In this document: piece by piece, positions 1 to 7,310 of the stretch | Layout: every line of letters starts with the position of its first letter | Numbering within the stretch: position 1 is the first letter of the stretch | Assembly: GCA_965203375.1 (NCBI GenBank) | Contig: OZ241886.1 | Span: 2,356,001 to 2,420,000 of the forward strand | Source: CATQHS01 sp965203375 | GTDB taxonomy: Bacteria > Actinomycetota > Acidimicrobiia > Acidimicrobiales > Aldehydirespiratoraceae | DNA: 64,000 nt | Direction: 5' to 3' | Notes under the pieces: model-generated | Databases searched by the model: none | What the model saw: the letters and a program-made list of their open reading frames with translations, nothing else | What the model was told of the DNA's origin: nothing | Translations under genes and position numbers: made by a program

Positions 1-1138
1 CGGCGGCCGCGGCGACCGCCCCCATGACGGGCCGCTTGTCCGGGTCCCGCTCGCCCCCGGCCCCGAACACCGCCCACAGCCGCCGGCCGGTGATCTCCCG
101 GGCCGCGTCCAGGGCGGCCCTAAGGGCGTCGGGGGTGTGGGCGTAATCGACCACGACGGTGAAGTCCTGGCCGGCGTCGACGATCTCGAAGCGCCCGGGC
201 GCGGGGCCGGCCGCGGCCAGCGCCCCGGCCGCGGCCGCCGGGTCCACTCCCAGCGCCACCGCCGCCTCGGCGGCCAGAACCGCGTTGTGGACGTTGAACC
301 GCCCCCCCAGCTTGATCTCGACCGGCAGGCCCCGCCACCGGAAGCGGGTCGAGCCGGGCTTCAGCTCGAGCACCTGCACGTCTTCGGGGCCGACCTCGGT
401 GACGGGCACGGCCGCGGCTGCGGCAAGCTGCCGGCCCCCGGCCGACCCGGTCCACACCACGGCCCGATCGGACAGGTCCGGTTCGAAGAGCAGTGCCTTA
501 GCCCTCAGGTAAGCGTCGACAGTTCCGTGGTAGTCGAGGTGATCGCGTCCGAGGTTGGTGAAGGCGGCGATCCGGAACCGGCAGCCGCCGACCCGGTGCT
601 GGGCGAGGGCGTGGGACGAGACCTCCATGACCGCGACCCGCCGGCCGTCGGCCACCGAGCGGGCCAGGCGGCGCTGGATCTCGGTGGCCTCGGGGGTGGT
701 GCGGGCCCCGGTGAGGGTGCCCATCTCATCGGCCGGGCGCCCGACGGCGTTGAGTATCCCGGCCAGCAGGCGCACGGTGGTGGTCTTGCCGTCGGTGCCG
801 GTGACCCCGACCAGTTCGAGGCGGCGGCTGGGGTGGCCGTGGACCTCGGCCGCGGCCGGACCGAGGGCGGCCCGCACCGACGGCACGACCAGGCTCGGGA
901 CCGGGCCCGGCACCGGCGCCTGGACCAGCAGCGCGGCCGCGCCCCGCCCGACGGCTTGGCCGGCGAAGTCGTGGCCGTCGTGGTTGGCACCCCGGATGCA
1001 GGCGAACAGCGCGCCCGGGCGGACTGAGCGGCTGTCGTGCTCGACGTCGACAACGGCGACCTCGCGGGCATCCCGCGACCGGTCGCCGCCCACCACGGCC
1101 GCGCCCACCGCCCGGGCCAACCGGTCCAGAGCGATCAT
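1..1138 (-). CDS. murE: UDP-N-acetylmuramyl-tripeptide synthetase MurE, C-terminus beyond window
   Basis: Cytoplasmic Mur ligase that adds the third stem-peptide residue (normally meso-diaminopimelate) to UDP-MurNAc-dipeptide. About 379 codons are visible and the frame is still open at base 1. The ATP loop reads GTDGKTTT with Lys near residue 118; Asp replaces the Asn common in the family. MEVSSHAL and NLGRDHLDYHG follow, and VVDYAHTPDAL opens the C-terminal domain near bases 120-180. The ATG at 1138 begins MIALDRLARAV and overlaps the stop of an upstream mini-ORF as ATGA. It lies downstream of ftsI in the division and cell-wall cluster. The family is certain; the amino acid added is inferred from the phylum. 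Confidence 0.93.
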   Translation of the reverse strand, partial: MIALDRLARAVGAAVVGGDRSRDAREVAVVDVEHDSRSVRPGALFACIRGANHDGHDFAGQAVGRGAAALLVQAPVPGPVPSLVVPSVRAALGPAAAEVHGHPSRRLELVGVTGTDGKTTTVRLLAGILNAVGRPADEMGTLTGARTTPEATEIQRRLARSVADGRRVAVMEVSSHALAQHRVGGCRFRIAAFTNLGRDHLDYHGTVDAYLRAKALLFEPDLSDRAVVWTGSAGGRQLAAAAAVPVTEVGPEDVQVLELKPGSTRFRWRGLPVEIKLGGRFNVHNAVLAAEAAVALGVDPAAAAGALAAAGPAPGRFEIVDAGQDFTVVVDYAHTPDALRAALDAAREITGRRLWAVFGAGGERDPDKRPVMGAVAAAA

Positions 1139-1230
1139 TCGGCCGCCTCACAGACGTTGAGCGCCGCTGACCCGATCATCGGGCCGCCTCACAGACGCGG
1201 AGCGCCGTCGGCCCCATCATTCGGCCGCCT
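1134..1230 (-). repeat. 41-bp junction repeat forming two mini-ORFs between ftsI and murE
   Basis: Units begin at 1134, 1175 and 1216, with an exact 41-bp period. Each contains the ftsI-end/murE-start motif GGCGGCC-ATGAT on the minus strand. The ftsI stop overlaps an ATG as ATGA. That ATG opens MMGPTALRVCEAAR, whose stop overlaps the next ATG; this opens MIGSAALNVCEAAE, whose stop overlaps the murE ATG. The simplest reading is an ancestral direct ATGA overlap of ftsI and murE, duplicated twice. Confidence 0.85.
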
Positions 1231-3064
1231 CGGAGGTTTCCGGCGCCGGCGCCGGATCCGGGGCTTGGGGGGCGGTGACCGTCGCGGCCTGGGCCCGGCG
1301 GAGCCGGCCGGGGCCGGTGGCCGAGAAGGCCGGAATGCGGAGCTGGCGGACGGCGTACTCGGCAATCTCCGCCGCCACCGGCGCCGACACCTTGCCCCCC
1401 GATATGCGCTCGCCGGTGGGGTCGTCGATCACCACCAGCATGGTCAGAGCCGGCCCCTGCTCGTTGTTGACGATGGCCGCGAAGCTGGCCGTGTAGTGGC
1501 GGCCGTCGGGATGGCCCCACTGGTCCAGGCAGGTGTAGCCCTCGTCGCAGGGCTGCCAGGCCGTTCCCGTCTTGCCGGCCATGACGTAGCCGTCGATGGC
1601 CGCGGCCCGCCCGGTGCCCGACTCCACCACCGAGGCCAGCATCCGGCGCAGCGCGGCCGCGGTCGAGCTGTCGATCACCCTGGTCTTCTCGATGGCGTCG
1701 CCGGAGTCCATCACCAGCCGGGGCGCGGCCAGATAGCCGTCGTTGGCGATGACGTTGTAGATCTGCAGCATCTGCAGCGGGGTGACGGCCACCCCCTGGC
1801 CGATGGCCACGTTGGGCAGGGTGAGCAGATTCCAGCGGTTCAGGGGGAGCACGATGCCGTTGGCCTCGCCCTTGAACCCGAGCTGGGTGCGGGTGCCCAG
1901 GCCGAAGCCGACCAAGTTGGAGTGCATCTGCCTCTCGCCCTGCAGCAGGGCCAGCTCGATCGCCCCCACGTTCGAGGAGCGGGTGACGATGTCGGTCGGC
2001 GTCCACTCGACGGGATCGTGCCAGGGGTCGTCGCGGAAGGTGTGGTCCCAGATGTGGATGCTGGGCTGGATCATCAGGGGGTCGTGCTCGGCGACCAGCC
2101 CGGTCGAGAGGGCGCCGGCCACCGTCACGGGCTTGAGGACCGAGCCGGGCTCGAAGCTCCAGGTGACGGCCAGATTCTCCCGGGTGCAGGCCACCGTCCC
2201 GTCCGGGCCCCGGTCGACGTTGGCCATGGCCACGATCTCCCCGGTGGACGGGATGGCGATCAGCGCCACCGCCCGGGCCGCACCGGCCCGGATCACCGCG
2301 TCGACCAGCGTCTGCTCGGTCTGGTGCTGGACGTTGCGGTCCAGCGTGACCCGGATGTCGCGGCCGGGAACGGGGTCGATGACGAGCTGGGCACCGCCGG
2401 GGATGGTGGTGCCGTCGGTGCCGATCTCCTTGACGATCTCGCCGCGGTTGCTGGCCAGATGATCGTCGTAGGCCTCCTCGATCCCGCTCATGCCCGCATG
2501 GTCGATGTTCACCCGTCCGACCGCGGCCAGGCCGGAGCAGTCGCCGTTGGGATAGGACCGCCGGGGCTCCTCGATCACGTCGATGCCCACCAAGTCCAGC
2601 TCGGCCACCCGCTCCCCCACCTCGGGGTCGAGCTGGCGGACGATGTAGCGGAAGGACTTGTCGTCGGCGAGGGCGGGCAGCAGCTCCTCGGCGGGCAGGC
2701 CCAGCGCCTCGGCGAGGGCGGCGGCGACGGCGTCGGGGTCCTCGATCGCCCGGGGGTTGGCGATGACGGTGGCCGCTGGCAGCGACAGGGCGATGGTGCG
2801 GCCGTGGCGGTCGAGCACCGCCCCCCGGGGGGCCGGGACGGTGATCCGGCCCAGCGGGATGCGGACCTGGTCGAGCACCCGGGGATCGGGCGTCGCCTGC
2901 AGATCGACGGCCCGAACCACCAGGGCCGCCATCACGGCCAACAGCACCCCCGCCGCCAGCACGATCCGACCCGTGCCTACCGGAGGCCGAGCCCGGACCA
3001 CGGTCCGGCCGGTCCGCGTCCGCCGCTTGGACGGCGCCGATCTCCGTCGGGGCCTGCCGGTCAT
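1217..3064 (-). CDS. ftsI: Penicillin-binding protein, FtsI/PBP2-type transpeptidase
   Basis: Septal class B penicillin-binding protein that cross-links peptidoglycan outside the membrane. The 615-residue protein has a basic cytoplasmic tail, one membrane anchor at about residues 32-50, a pedestal domain and a transpeptidase domain. The active-site motifs are complete: SVLK with Ser308 and Lys311, SSN at 363-365, and KTGTA from Lys498. The ATG at 3064 (MTGRPRRRS) overlaps the stop of an upstream mini-ORF. Gene order mraZ-rsmH-ftsL-ftsI-murE is the standard division cluster, so the division role is well supported. No PASTA repeat is seen at the C-terminus, which ends ETSEAAE. Confidence 0.95.
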   Translation of the reverse strand: MTGRPRRRSAPSKRRTRTGRTVVRARPPVGTGRIVLAAGVLLAVMAALVVRAVDLQATPDPRVLDQVRIPLGRITVPAPRGAVLDRHGRTIALSLPAATVIANPRAIEDPDAVAAALAEALGLPAEELLPALADDKSFRYIVRQLDPEVGERVAELDLVGIDVIEEPRRSYPNGDCSGLAAVGRVNIDHAGMSGIEEAYDDHLASNRGEIVKEIGTDGTTIPGGAQLVIDPVPGRDIRVTLDRNVQHQTEQTLVDAVIRAGAARAVALIAIPSTGEIVAMANVDRGPDGTVACTRENLAVTWSFEPGSVLKPVTVAGALSTGLVAEHDPLMIQPSIHIWDHTFRDDPWHDPVEWTPTDIVTRSSNVGAIELALLQGERQMHSNLVGFGLGTRTQLGFKGEANGIVLPLNRWNLLTLPNVAIGQGVAVTPLQMLQIYNVIANDGYLAAPRLVMDSGDAIEKTRVIDSSTAAALRRMLASVVESGTGRAAAIDGYVMAGKTGTAWQPCDEGYTCLDQWGHPDGRHYTASFAAIVNNEQGPALTMLVVIDDPTGERISGGKVSAPVAAEIAEYAVRQLRIPAFSATGPGRLRRAQAATVTAPQAPDPAPAPETSEAAE

Positions 3065-3135
3065 CCGCTCTGCACCCGCTTCTTCATCCGCTCTTTCACC
3101 TGCGCCTCTTCATCCGCTGGTCATCCGCTCTGCTT
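3061..3135 (-). repeat. Junction repeat and three-step mini-ORF chain between ftsL and ftsI
   Basis: The plus-strand word TCATCCGCT occurs at 3061, 3084, 3110 and 3121. On the minus strand the ftsL stop overlaps an ATG (MTSG, stop), whose stop overlaps an ATG (MKRRR, stop). That stop overlaps a GTG (MKERMKKRVQSG, stop), whose stop overlaps the ftsI ATG. Every link is a 4-nt ATGA or GTGA overlap. The outer copies share 15 identical bases. Confidence 0.75.
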
Positions 3136-3771
3136 CTGCGGTCTGGCCCAGAGGCCCGCTTCGATCAGACCGAAGGGATCGGGCCCGGGCAGGCCCAGGA
3201 CCCCGGACGCGACCGGTGACAGGGTGACCACTTCGGGAGCCAGCACCAGTCCGGCCCCGACGGCCTGCTCGGCCACCCCGGCCGGTGAGTCGAGGATGGC
3301 GATCCGGCCCTGCAGGTCGTCGACTCGCTCCTGGCGAGCCCGGTTGGCCGACACCAAGTCGTCGAGCTCGGCCTGGTTCTGCACCAGCACGGCGTGCAGG
3401 CCGGCCAACCCCAGCAGGGCCAAGAACAGCAACAGAGCCGCGAAGGTGCCGAAGGACCCCACCGACCGCTTGCTCCGGCCTTCGGAGACGACCTTGAGCT
3501 TCGCCGCGGGCTTGGCCGGCGCGGGCTTGGCCGCCGGATCAATGCGAGCGGAGCGGGCGGCCGCCGTCGCAGCCCGGGCCGAGGCAGGAGCCGGACGGGA
3601 CGACCCAGAACGAGAACGAGCCGGAGCCGGACGGGACGCCCCCGAACCTGAACGAGTGCGAGTGCTGGCAGGTGCCGGGCGAGACGCTCTAGAACTAGTG
3701 CGAGCTGGCGCCGTCGCGGGACGGGCCGACCCCGAACCAGAGCGAGTGCGAGCGGGCGCGGGGCGGGCCAT
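3121..3771 (-). CDS. ftsL: FtsL-like septum formation protein with repetitive N-terminus
   Basis: 216-residue bitopic membrane protein in the ftsL position between rsmH and ftsI, probably a divisome scaffold subunit. The first 85 residues are Arg/Ser/Pro/Ala-rich and consist of about five degenerate in-frame units (RPAPARTRSGSGS and variants). One transmembrane helix (FAALLLFLALLGLAGLHAVL) follows, then a short coiled-coil-like stretch containing ELDDLVSANRARQERVDDL and an extracytoplasmic tail. The ATG at 3771 lies 2 nt from the rsmH stop. Assignment rests on position, topology and heptad character, because FtsL proteins diverge strongly. The repetitive N-terminus probably grew by the slippage seen at other gene boundaries here. 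Confidence 0.72.
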   Translation of the reverse strand: MARPAPARTRSGSGSARPATAPARTSSRASRPAPASTRTRSGSGASRPAPARSRSGSSRPAPASARAATAAARSARIDPAAKPAPAKPAAKLKVVSEGRSKRSVGSFGTFAALLLFLALLGLAGLHAVLVQNQAELDDLVSANRARQERVDDLQGRIAILDSPAGVAEQAVGAGLVLAPEVVTLSPVASGVLGLPGPDPFGLIEAGLWARPQKQSG

Positions 3772-3773
3772 TG

Positions 3774-4862
3774 TCAGGCCGCCTGGGGGATTCGCTCGAC
3801 CGCCCGCAGGCGGGCCGAGGCGGCCCGCGGGTTGACGGCGGCCTCGGCGGGGCCGGGGGTGCGGGCCCCCCGCCACAGAAGCCGGACCGCGGCCCGGGCG
3901 CCGGGAGGGGGAGGAAGACCCGGTCGGGGCGGCGGGGCCTCGCCCGCCTCACGGCGAAAGCGCCCCTTGACGATGCGGTCCTCGCCCGAATGGTAGGACA
4001 GGACCGCGCACCGGCCCGAGGGGGCCAGCCGGCCCAGGGCCCGGGCCAGAGCGGCGTCAAGCATGTCCAGCTCGCCGTTGACCTCGATGCGGATGGCCTG
4101 AAAGGCGCGCCGGGCCGGATGGCCGCGGCGGCGGGCCCGGGCCGGCACGGCCGCGGCCACGGCCGCGGCCAACTCGGTGGTGGTGGAGAACGGGCGGCGG
4201 GCGACGATGGCCCGGGCGATGCGGCGGGCGTGGGGCTCGTCGGCGTTGCGGGCCAGCATGGCCGCCAGGGCGGGCTCGTCGGCGGTGTTGACCACATCGG
4301 CCGCGGTGGGCCCGGCGGTGGGGTCCATGCGCATGTCGAGCGGCCCCTCGTGCCGGTAGCTGAAGCCCCGGTCGGGCCGGTCGAGCTGGGGCGAGCTCAC
4401 GCCGAGGTCGAACAGGCACCCCGAGACGGCGCCGCCGCCCAAGCCGTCGAGCACCTCGTCGAGGGCGTCGAAGCGGGCGTGGCTCAGCGTCACCCGCCCC
4501 CGGTGGCGGGCCAGCTTGCGCCGGGCCGCGTCCAGGGCGGCCGGATCGCGGTCCACCCCGACCAGGTCCAGGCCGGGGTGGGCGTCGAGCAGGGCCAGGG
4601 CGTGGCCCCCGCCCCCCACGGTGGCGTCGACCATCACCCCGTCGGGCACGGCGCGCAGGGTCTCGACCACCTCGCCGCACATCACCGGCTGATGGTGATA
4701 TTCGGGCTCAATCGGCTCAGCCCGCGCCCGATCCGACTGGGCGTCCCCGCCCGGCGGAGCCGGTGGGCGGCCGCCGTCGGCCGCGCCGGATGTCAGCGGC
4801 CGGCGATGCTCGGAGCGGGTCGAGCGGCCGTCGGGGAAGCTGTTGTCGGGGAAGCTGGTCAT
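3774..4862 (-). CDS. rsmH: 16S rRNA (cytosine1402-N4)-methyltransferase RsmH
   Basis: SAM-dependent methylation of C1402 in the ribosomal P site; standard second gene of the division cluster. The 362-residue product shows YHHQPVMCGEVVE, the SAM loop DATVGGGGHA, CLFDLGVSSPQLD, RGFSYRHEGPLDMRMD and SYHSGEDRIVKGRF (usual form SFHSLEDRIVK). The ATG at 4862 begins MTSFPDNSFPDG, where SFPDN/SFPDG is a 15-bp duplication. The first 50 residues are low-complexity and outside the conserved domain. A 12-codon mini-ORF (MTEHIGRLEPP) ends with a TGA that shares one base with this ATG (TGATG). Confidence 0.94.
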   Translation of the reverse strand: MTSFPDNSFPDGRSTRSEHRRPLTSGAADGGRPPAPPGGDAQSDRARAEPIEPEYHHQPVMCGEVVETLRAVPDGVMVDATVGGGGHALALLDAHPGLDLVGVDRDPAALDAARRKLARHRGRVTLSHARFDALDEVLDGLGGGAVSGCLFDLGVSSPQLDRPDRGFSYRHEGPLDMRMDPTAGPTAADVVNTADEPALAAMLARNADEPHARRIARAIVARRPFSTTTELAAAVAAAVPARARRRGHPARRAFQAIRIEVNGELDMLDAALARALGRLAPSGRCAVLSYHSGEDRIVKGRFRREAGEAPPPRPGLPPPPGARAAVRLLWRGARTPGPAEAAVNPRAASARLRAVERIPQAA

Positions 4863-4886
4863 CACGGCGGCTCGAGGCGGCCGATG

Positions 4887-5016
4887 TGCTCGGTCATCCG
4901 CAGTCCCCCGACCCAGCGGGCGCACGTCGGGATTTCTCCCCCGATCGAGCTGATGGCAAGCGGGCGGAGTACGGGTCTTTCCATCTGCGGATCGGGAGAC
5001 TGCGGATGACCGAGCA
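4887..5016. repeat. 28-bp inverted repeat upstream of rsmH
   Basis: Arms at 4887-4914 and 4989-5016 match over 28 bp with two mismatches, including a perfect 17-bp core (CTCGGTCATCCGCAGTC). A 74-bp spacer separates them. Each arm contains ATGACCGAG reading away from the spacer. On the minus strand this starts the mini-ORF MTEHIGRLEPP leading into rsmH; on the plus strand it starts an unsupported frame. The repeat could fold in the mraZ-rsmH transcript. The 234-bp spacer between rsmH and mraZ holds nothing else recognisable. Confidence 0.7.
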
Positions 5017-5096
5017 GTCAGGCGTTATCGGGCCGGTGGCGTCCTTTCTCGTTGCGGGCTTTGCGAGCGATGGGCGGGCACACGAGGCGGAGTCCT

Positions 5097-5528
5097 TCAG
5101 CTCCGGCCGATGCCCCGGCCGCGGGCTATGGCCTCGACCAGGCCCTCGGCCGCGTCGGCCTGGATGGCGGCCCAGCGGTCCGGGTCCCACACCTCGACCC
5201 GGTAGATGGCGCCGGTGACGACCACGTTGCGGCCGAGGCCGGCCGCCTCCCGCAGGTGGGGCAGGATGCGCATCCGGCCCTGGGCGTCGGGGACGACGTA
5301 GTCGGCCCGGGATGCGAAGGCCCGCAGGGCGTTGACCCCCACTAGGCCCTCGCCGGTCTCGGCTTCGAGGTTGCGGGCCATCTGCTCGAACTCGCCGGGC
5401 GGGAGGACGGCCAGACAGTTGTCGATGGGGGTGACGAAGGCTCCGTCAGCCAGCCGGGCCCGGAAATGGGCGGGGAGGATCAGCCGGCCGTTGCCGTCGA
5501 TCGTGTGCTGATGGCTTCCGACGAACAT
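5097..5528 (-). CDS. mraZ: Transcriptional regulator MraZ
   Basis: DNA-binding regulator of the division cluster. The 143-residue protein carries two AbrB-like swapped-hairpin halves: SHQHTIDGNGRLILPAHFR near the N-terminus and SRADYVVPDAQGRMRILPHL near residues 75-95. The length is normal for MraZ. A GGAGAGGAGG ribosome-binding site precedes the ATG at 5528. As first gene of the cluster it is expected to repress its own promoter, and its repeat-type operator is visible immediately upstream. Confidence 0.95.
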   Translation of the reverse strand: MFVGSHQHTIDGNGRLILPAHFRARLADGAFVTPIDNCLAVLPPGEFEQMARNLEAETGEGLVGVNALRAFASRADYVVPDAQGRMRILPHLREAAGLGRNVVVTGAIYRVEVWDPDRWAAIQADAAEGLVEAIARGRGIGRS

Positions 5529-5568
5529 CGCTCGGCTCGACCTCCTCTCCTGATCGCAACGAAGCGAG

Positions 5569-5590
5569 CCCGGTTCGGAACCGAACCGGG
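5569..5590. other. Leader hairpin upstream of mraZ
   Basis: A perfect 10-bp inverted repeat, CCCGGTTCGG-AA-CCGAACCGGG, lies in the mraZ leader between promoter and ribosome-binding site. Flanking GCGAG/CTCGC could extend the stem with one bulge. No T-run follows in the direction of transcription, so it is not an obvious terminator. Its role is unknown. Confidence 0.5.
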
Positions 5591-5609
5591 CCTCGCCCTA
5601 ACCCAAGCA

Positions 5610-5664
5610 CTCCGTTGTGCTCCATTTCGAACCAGAATACTCCATTCTCCCCCAACCTTGTCAA
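5610..5664 (-). promoter_or_regulatory. mraZ promoter with five MraZ boxes
   Basis: On the minus strand TTGACA (5664-5659) and TATTCT (5639-5634) are separated by 19 bp. Five TGG-type boxes occur at exact 10-bp spacing between 5654 and 5610: TGGGG, TGGAG, TGGTT, TGGAG and CGGAG. MraZ is known to bind direct repeats of this kind (TGGGN separated by 5 nt). Here the boxes cover the -10 region, as expected for autorepression. Confidence 0.72.
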
Positions 5665-5757
5665 GGGGTTTTTTGACATTTCAATAAATCCTACGCATGT
5701 TCGCTTTTTGGCGCGGCGGCTGAGGCCCGGTTCCGGGCCTGAGTTCGGGCCGTTTTC

Positions 5758-6429
5758 TCAGCTCGGCAGAAGGCTCAGGAGGGCCTCGACCACCGGTCCG
5801 GGCCCGGCGACCAGGGCCCCCGACCGGGCGGCCACAACGGCCCGGCCCCGTGACCTCTCATCCTCGGTCAGCGCCAGCAGAGCGGCCTCGTCGAGGACGG
5901 CGCCGGCGCCCGAGCCCGCGCCTCGGTCGGGGCAAGGGCCCGGCCCGGCGCCGACGACCGGGGCCGGAGTCGGCGCGCCCTCACCGGGGGCGATCCGGGC
6001 CATGGTCTGAATCCGGGTCCAGTCGCGGCTGCGCCTCTGGCTGATGCCGACGACCTTGCGCCCGCCGACCGTCACCTCGGCCGGGCCGAGGCCGGCGAAG
6101 CAGATCAGCCTCCCCCACCGGCCGCCGGCCGACCCGCCCCGGTGGACGGATGCCGGCTCGCCGGCGAGCGAGGCCGCCACCGCCCCCCACAGCTCGCCCG
6201 CCCAGATCGCCGCCCGGACCACGTCGTCGTCCCAGAGCCGGTCGCCCCGGGGCACGAGCAGGTCCACCCAGACATGGCGGCCGGGGTCCAGGTACACCGC
6301 TCCGCCGCCGCTGCGGCGCCGGGCCACCGCCACCCCGGCGGCGGCGGCCCTCTCCGAGTCGACCAGGCCAACCGGCTGGCTGCTCCCGAGCACCAGGCTC
6401 GGCCTGTCCACCTCGAGGACCCGGGCCAC
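5758..6429 (-). CDS. Lipoate-protein ligase A family protein
   Basis: Member of the biotin/lipoate protein ligase fold, probably attaching or transferring lipoyl or a related cofactor. Visible features are RRRSGGGAVYLDPGRHVWVDLLVP (the ligase RRxGGG and beta-strand core), CFAGLGPAEVTVGGRKVVGISQRR with the conserved Lys, and a low-complexity linker after residue 150. The frame is open well upstream of the GTG at 6429 and encodes a typical family N-terminus there (EARTGAWAVERGFGP). The only codon in the expected start position is an ATA at 6528-6526, so the true start is unresolved. Substrate specificity cannot be told. Confidence 0.72.
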   Translation of the reverse strand: MARVLEVDRPSLVLGSSQPVGLVDSERAAAAGVAVARRRSGGGAVYLDPGRHVWVDLLVPRGDRLWDDDVVRAAIWAGELWGAVAASLAGEPASVHRGGSAGGRWGRLICFAGLGPAEVTVGGRKVVGISQRRSRDWTRIQTMARIAPGEGAPTPAPVVGAGPGPCPDRGAGSGAGAVLDEAALLALTEDERSRGRAVVAARSGALVAGPGPVVEALLSLLPS

Positions 6430-6601
6430 TCGGGCCGGCCGGGCCGGGTCGCCCAGGGCGTGCAGCGACGCGGCCGGGCCGAAGCCGCGCTCGACCGCCC
6501 ACGCCCCCGTCCGCGCCTCCGCCTCTATGCGGACGAGGTCGGACTCGGGCAGCCGCGAGGAGCGCCTCCGCGTTGTGGCCTCCGCCTCCCGGCGGCCGAG
6601 G

Positions 6602-7111
6602 TCAGGCCGACTGGCGATCGAGGTACCGCAGGTAGGGGGCCCACGAGTCGGGCACCCCGCCCGCCGCCACCTCCACCCACGCCCACGGGGAGGGGAACTG
6701 GGGCCGGCGGCGGAGCCGCATCCCGCTCTCGGTCAGGAACCGGTCCCGCTTCTTGGCGTTGCACCGCCGGCAGGCGGCCACGACGTTCTCCCAGGTGTGG
6801 TCGCCGCCGCGGCTGCGGGGGACGACGTGGTCCACCGTCTCCGCCTTCCCGCCGCAGTACTGGCACGAGCCGCGGTCGCGGGCCAGGACCGCCCGGCGGT
6901 TGGGGTTGCGGTACCGGGCCCTCTGGACGTGGACGTAGCGGCTGAGGCGCACCACCGAGGGGACGTCCACCACCGACCGCTCGGACCTGAAGGCCCGGCC
7001 CGAGGACTGGAGCGTCTCCACCTTGTCGGCCAACACCAGGCACACCGCCCGGCGGGTGCTCACCACGGCCAGGGGTTCGAAGGTCGCGTTGAGCACCAGC
7101 ACCCGGGACAT
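6602..7111 (-). CDS. HNH endonuclease family protein
   Basis: 169-residue HNH nuclease-fold protein. It has a conserved N-terminal region (LVLNATFEPLAVVSTRRAV), the zinc-knuckle pair CQYC and CRRC, and the HNH core DHVVPRSRGGDHTWENVV. This type is a common single-copy actinobacterial chromosomal gene; it is not surrounded by intron or phage features. An in-frame GTG at 7234 overlaps the stop of the upstream gene as GTGA and would add 41 residues made of the junction repeat (APGRVP twice). Which start is used is uncertain. The cellular role of this subfamily is not established. Confidence 0.82.
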   Translation of the reverse strand: MSRVLVLNATFEPLAVVSTRRAVCLVLADKVETLQSSGRAFRSERSVVDVPSVVRLSRYVHVQRARYRNPNRRAVLARDRGSCQYCGGKAETVDHVVPRSRGGDHTWENVVAACRRCNAKKRDRFLTESGMRLRRRPQFPSPWAWVEVAAGGVPDSWAPYLRYLDRQSA

Positions 7112-7136
7112 GAAGGGGCAGGCTATCGGGCTCGTA

Positions 7137-7310
7137 GGCGGGACTCGGCCCGGCGCGTCACCCGCAGCCGGGAGCGGTCGATCCGCAGGAGCGCGACACC
7201 CGGCCGCCGCCGGGACTCGGCCCGGCGCCGTCACCGGTAGGGCCCCGGCGCCGGGGAAGGGGTAGAGCGGGCTCGCCGGCGGCGGGACTCGGCCCGGCAC
7301 CACCGCAGCC
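7137..7310. repeat. 72-bp junction repeat upstream of the HNH gene
   Basis: The word GGGACTCGGCCCGGC occurs at 7140, 7212 and 7284, an exact 72-bp period. The third copy lies inside the 3' end of the upstream gene. The unit is a multiple of three, so from the GTG at 7234 the frame stays open into the HNH gene and would extend its N-terminus rather than make a separate mini-ORF. Confidence 0.7.

Noticed and set aside
1037..3835. Long plus-strand open frame opposite ftsI and ftsL
   Set aside because: Antisense shadow; the minus strand encodes complete FtsI motifs in standard gene order.
5723..5740. AGGCCCGG-TT-CCGGGCCT hairpin as terminator of the lipoate-ligase-like gene
   Set aside because: Stem is perfect but no U-run follows in the direction of transcription; could equally be chance in GC-rich DNA.
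6602..7111. HNH gene as a homing or mobile endonuclease
   Set aside because: No intron, intein or terminal repeats; it sits in an ordinary operon and matches a common actinobacterial chromosomal type.
7140..7310. 72-bp repeat as part of an LRR or other coding array
   Set aside because: The 72-bp period coincides with that of the LRR array, but the translation is low-complexity Pro/Arg/Ala with no leucine pattern.
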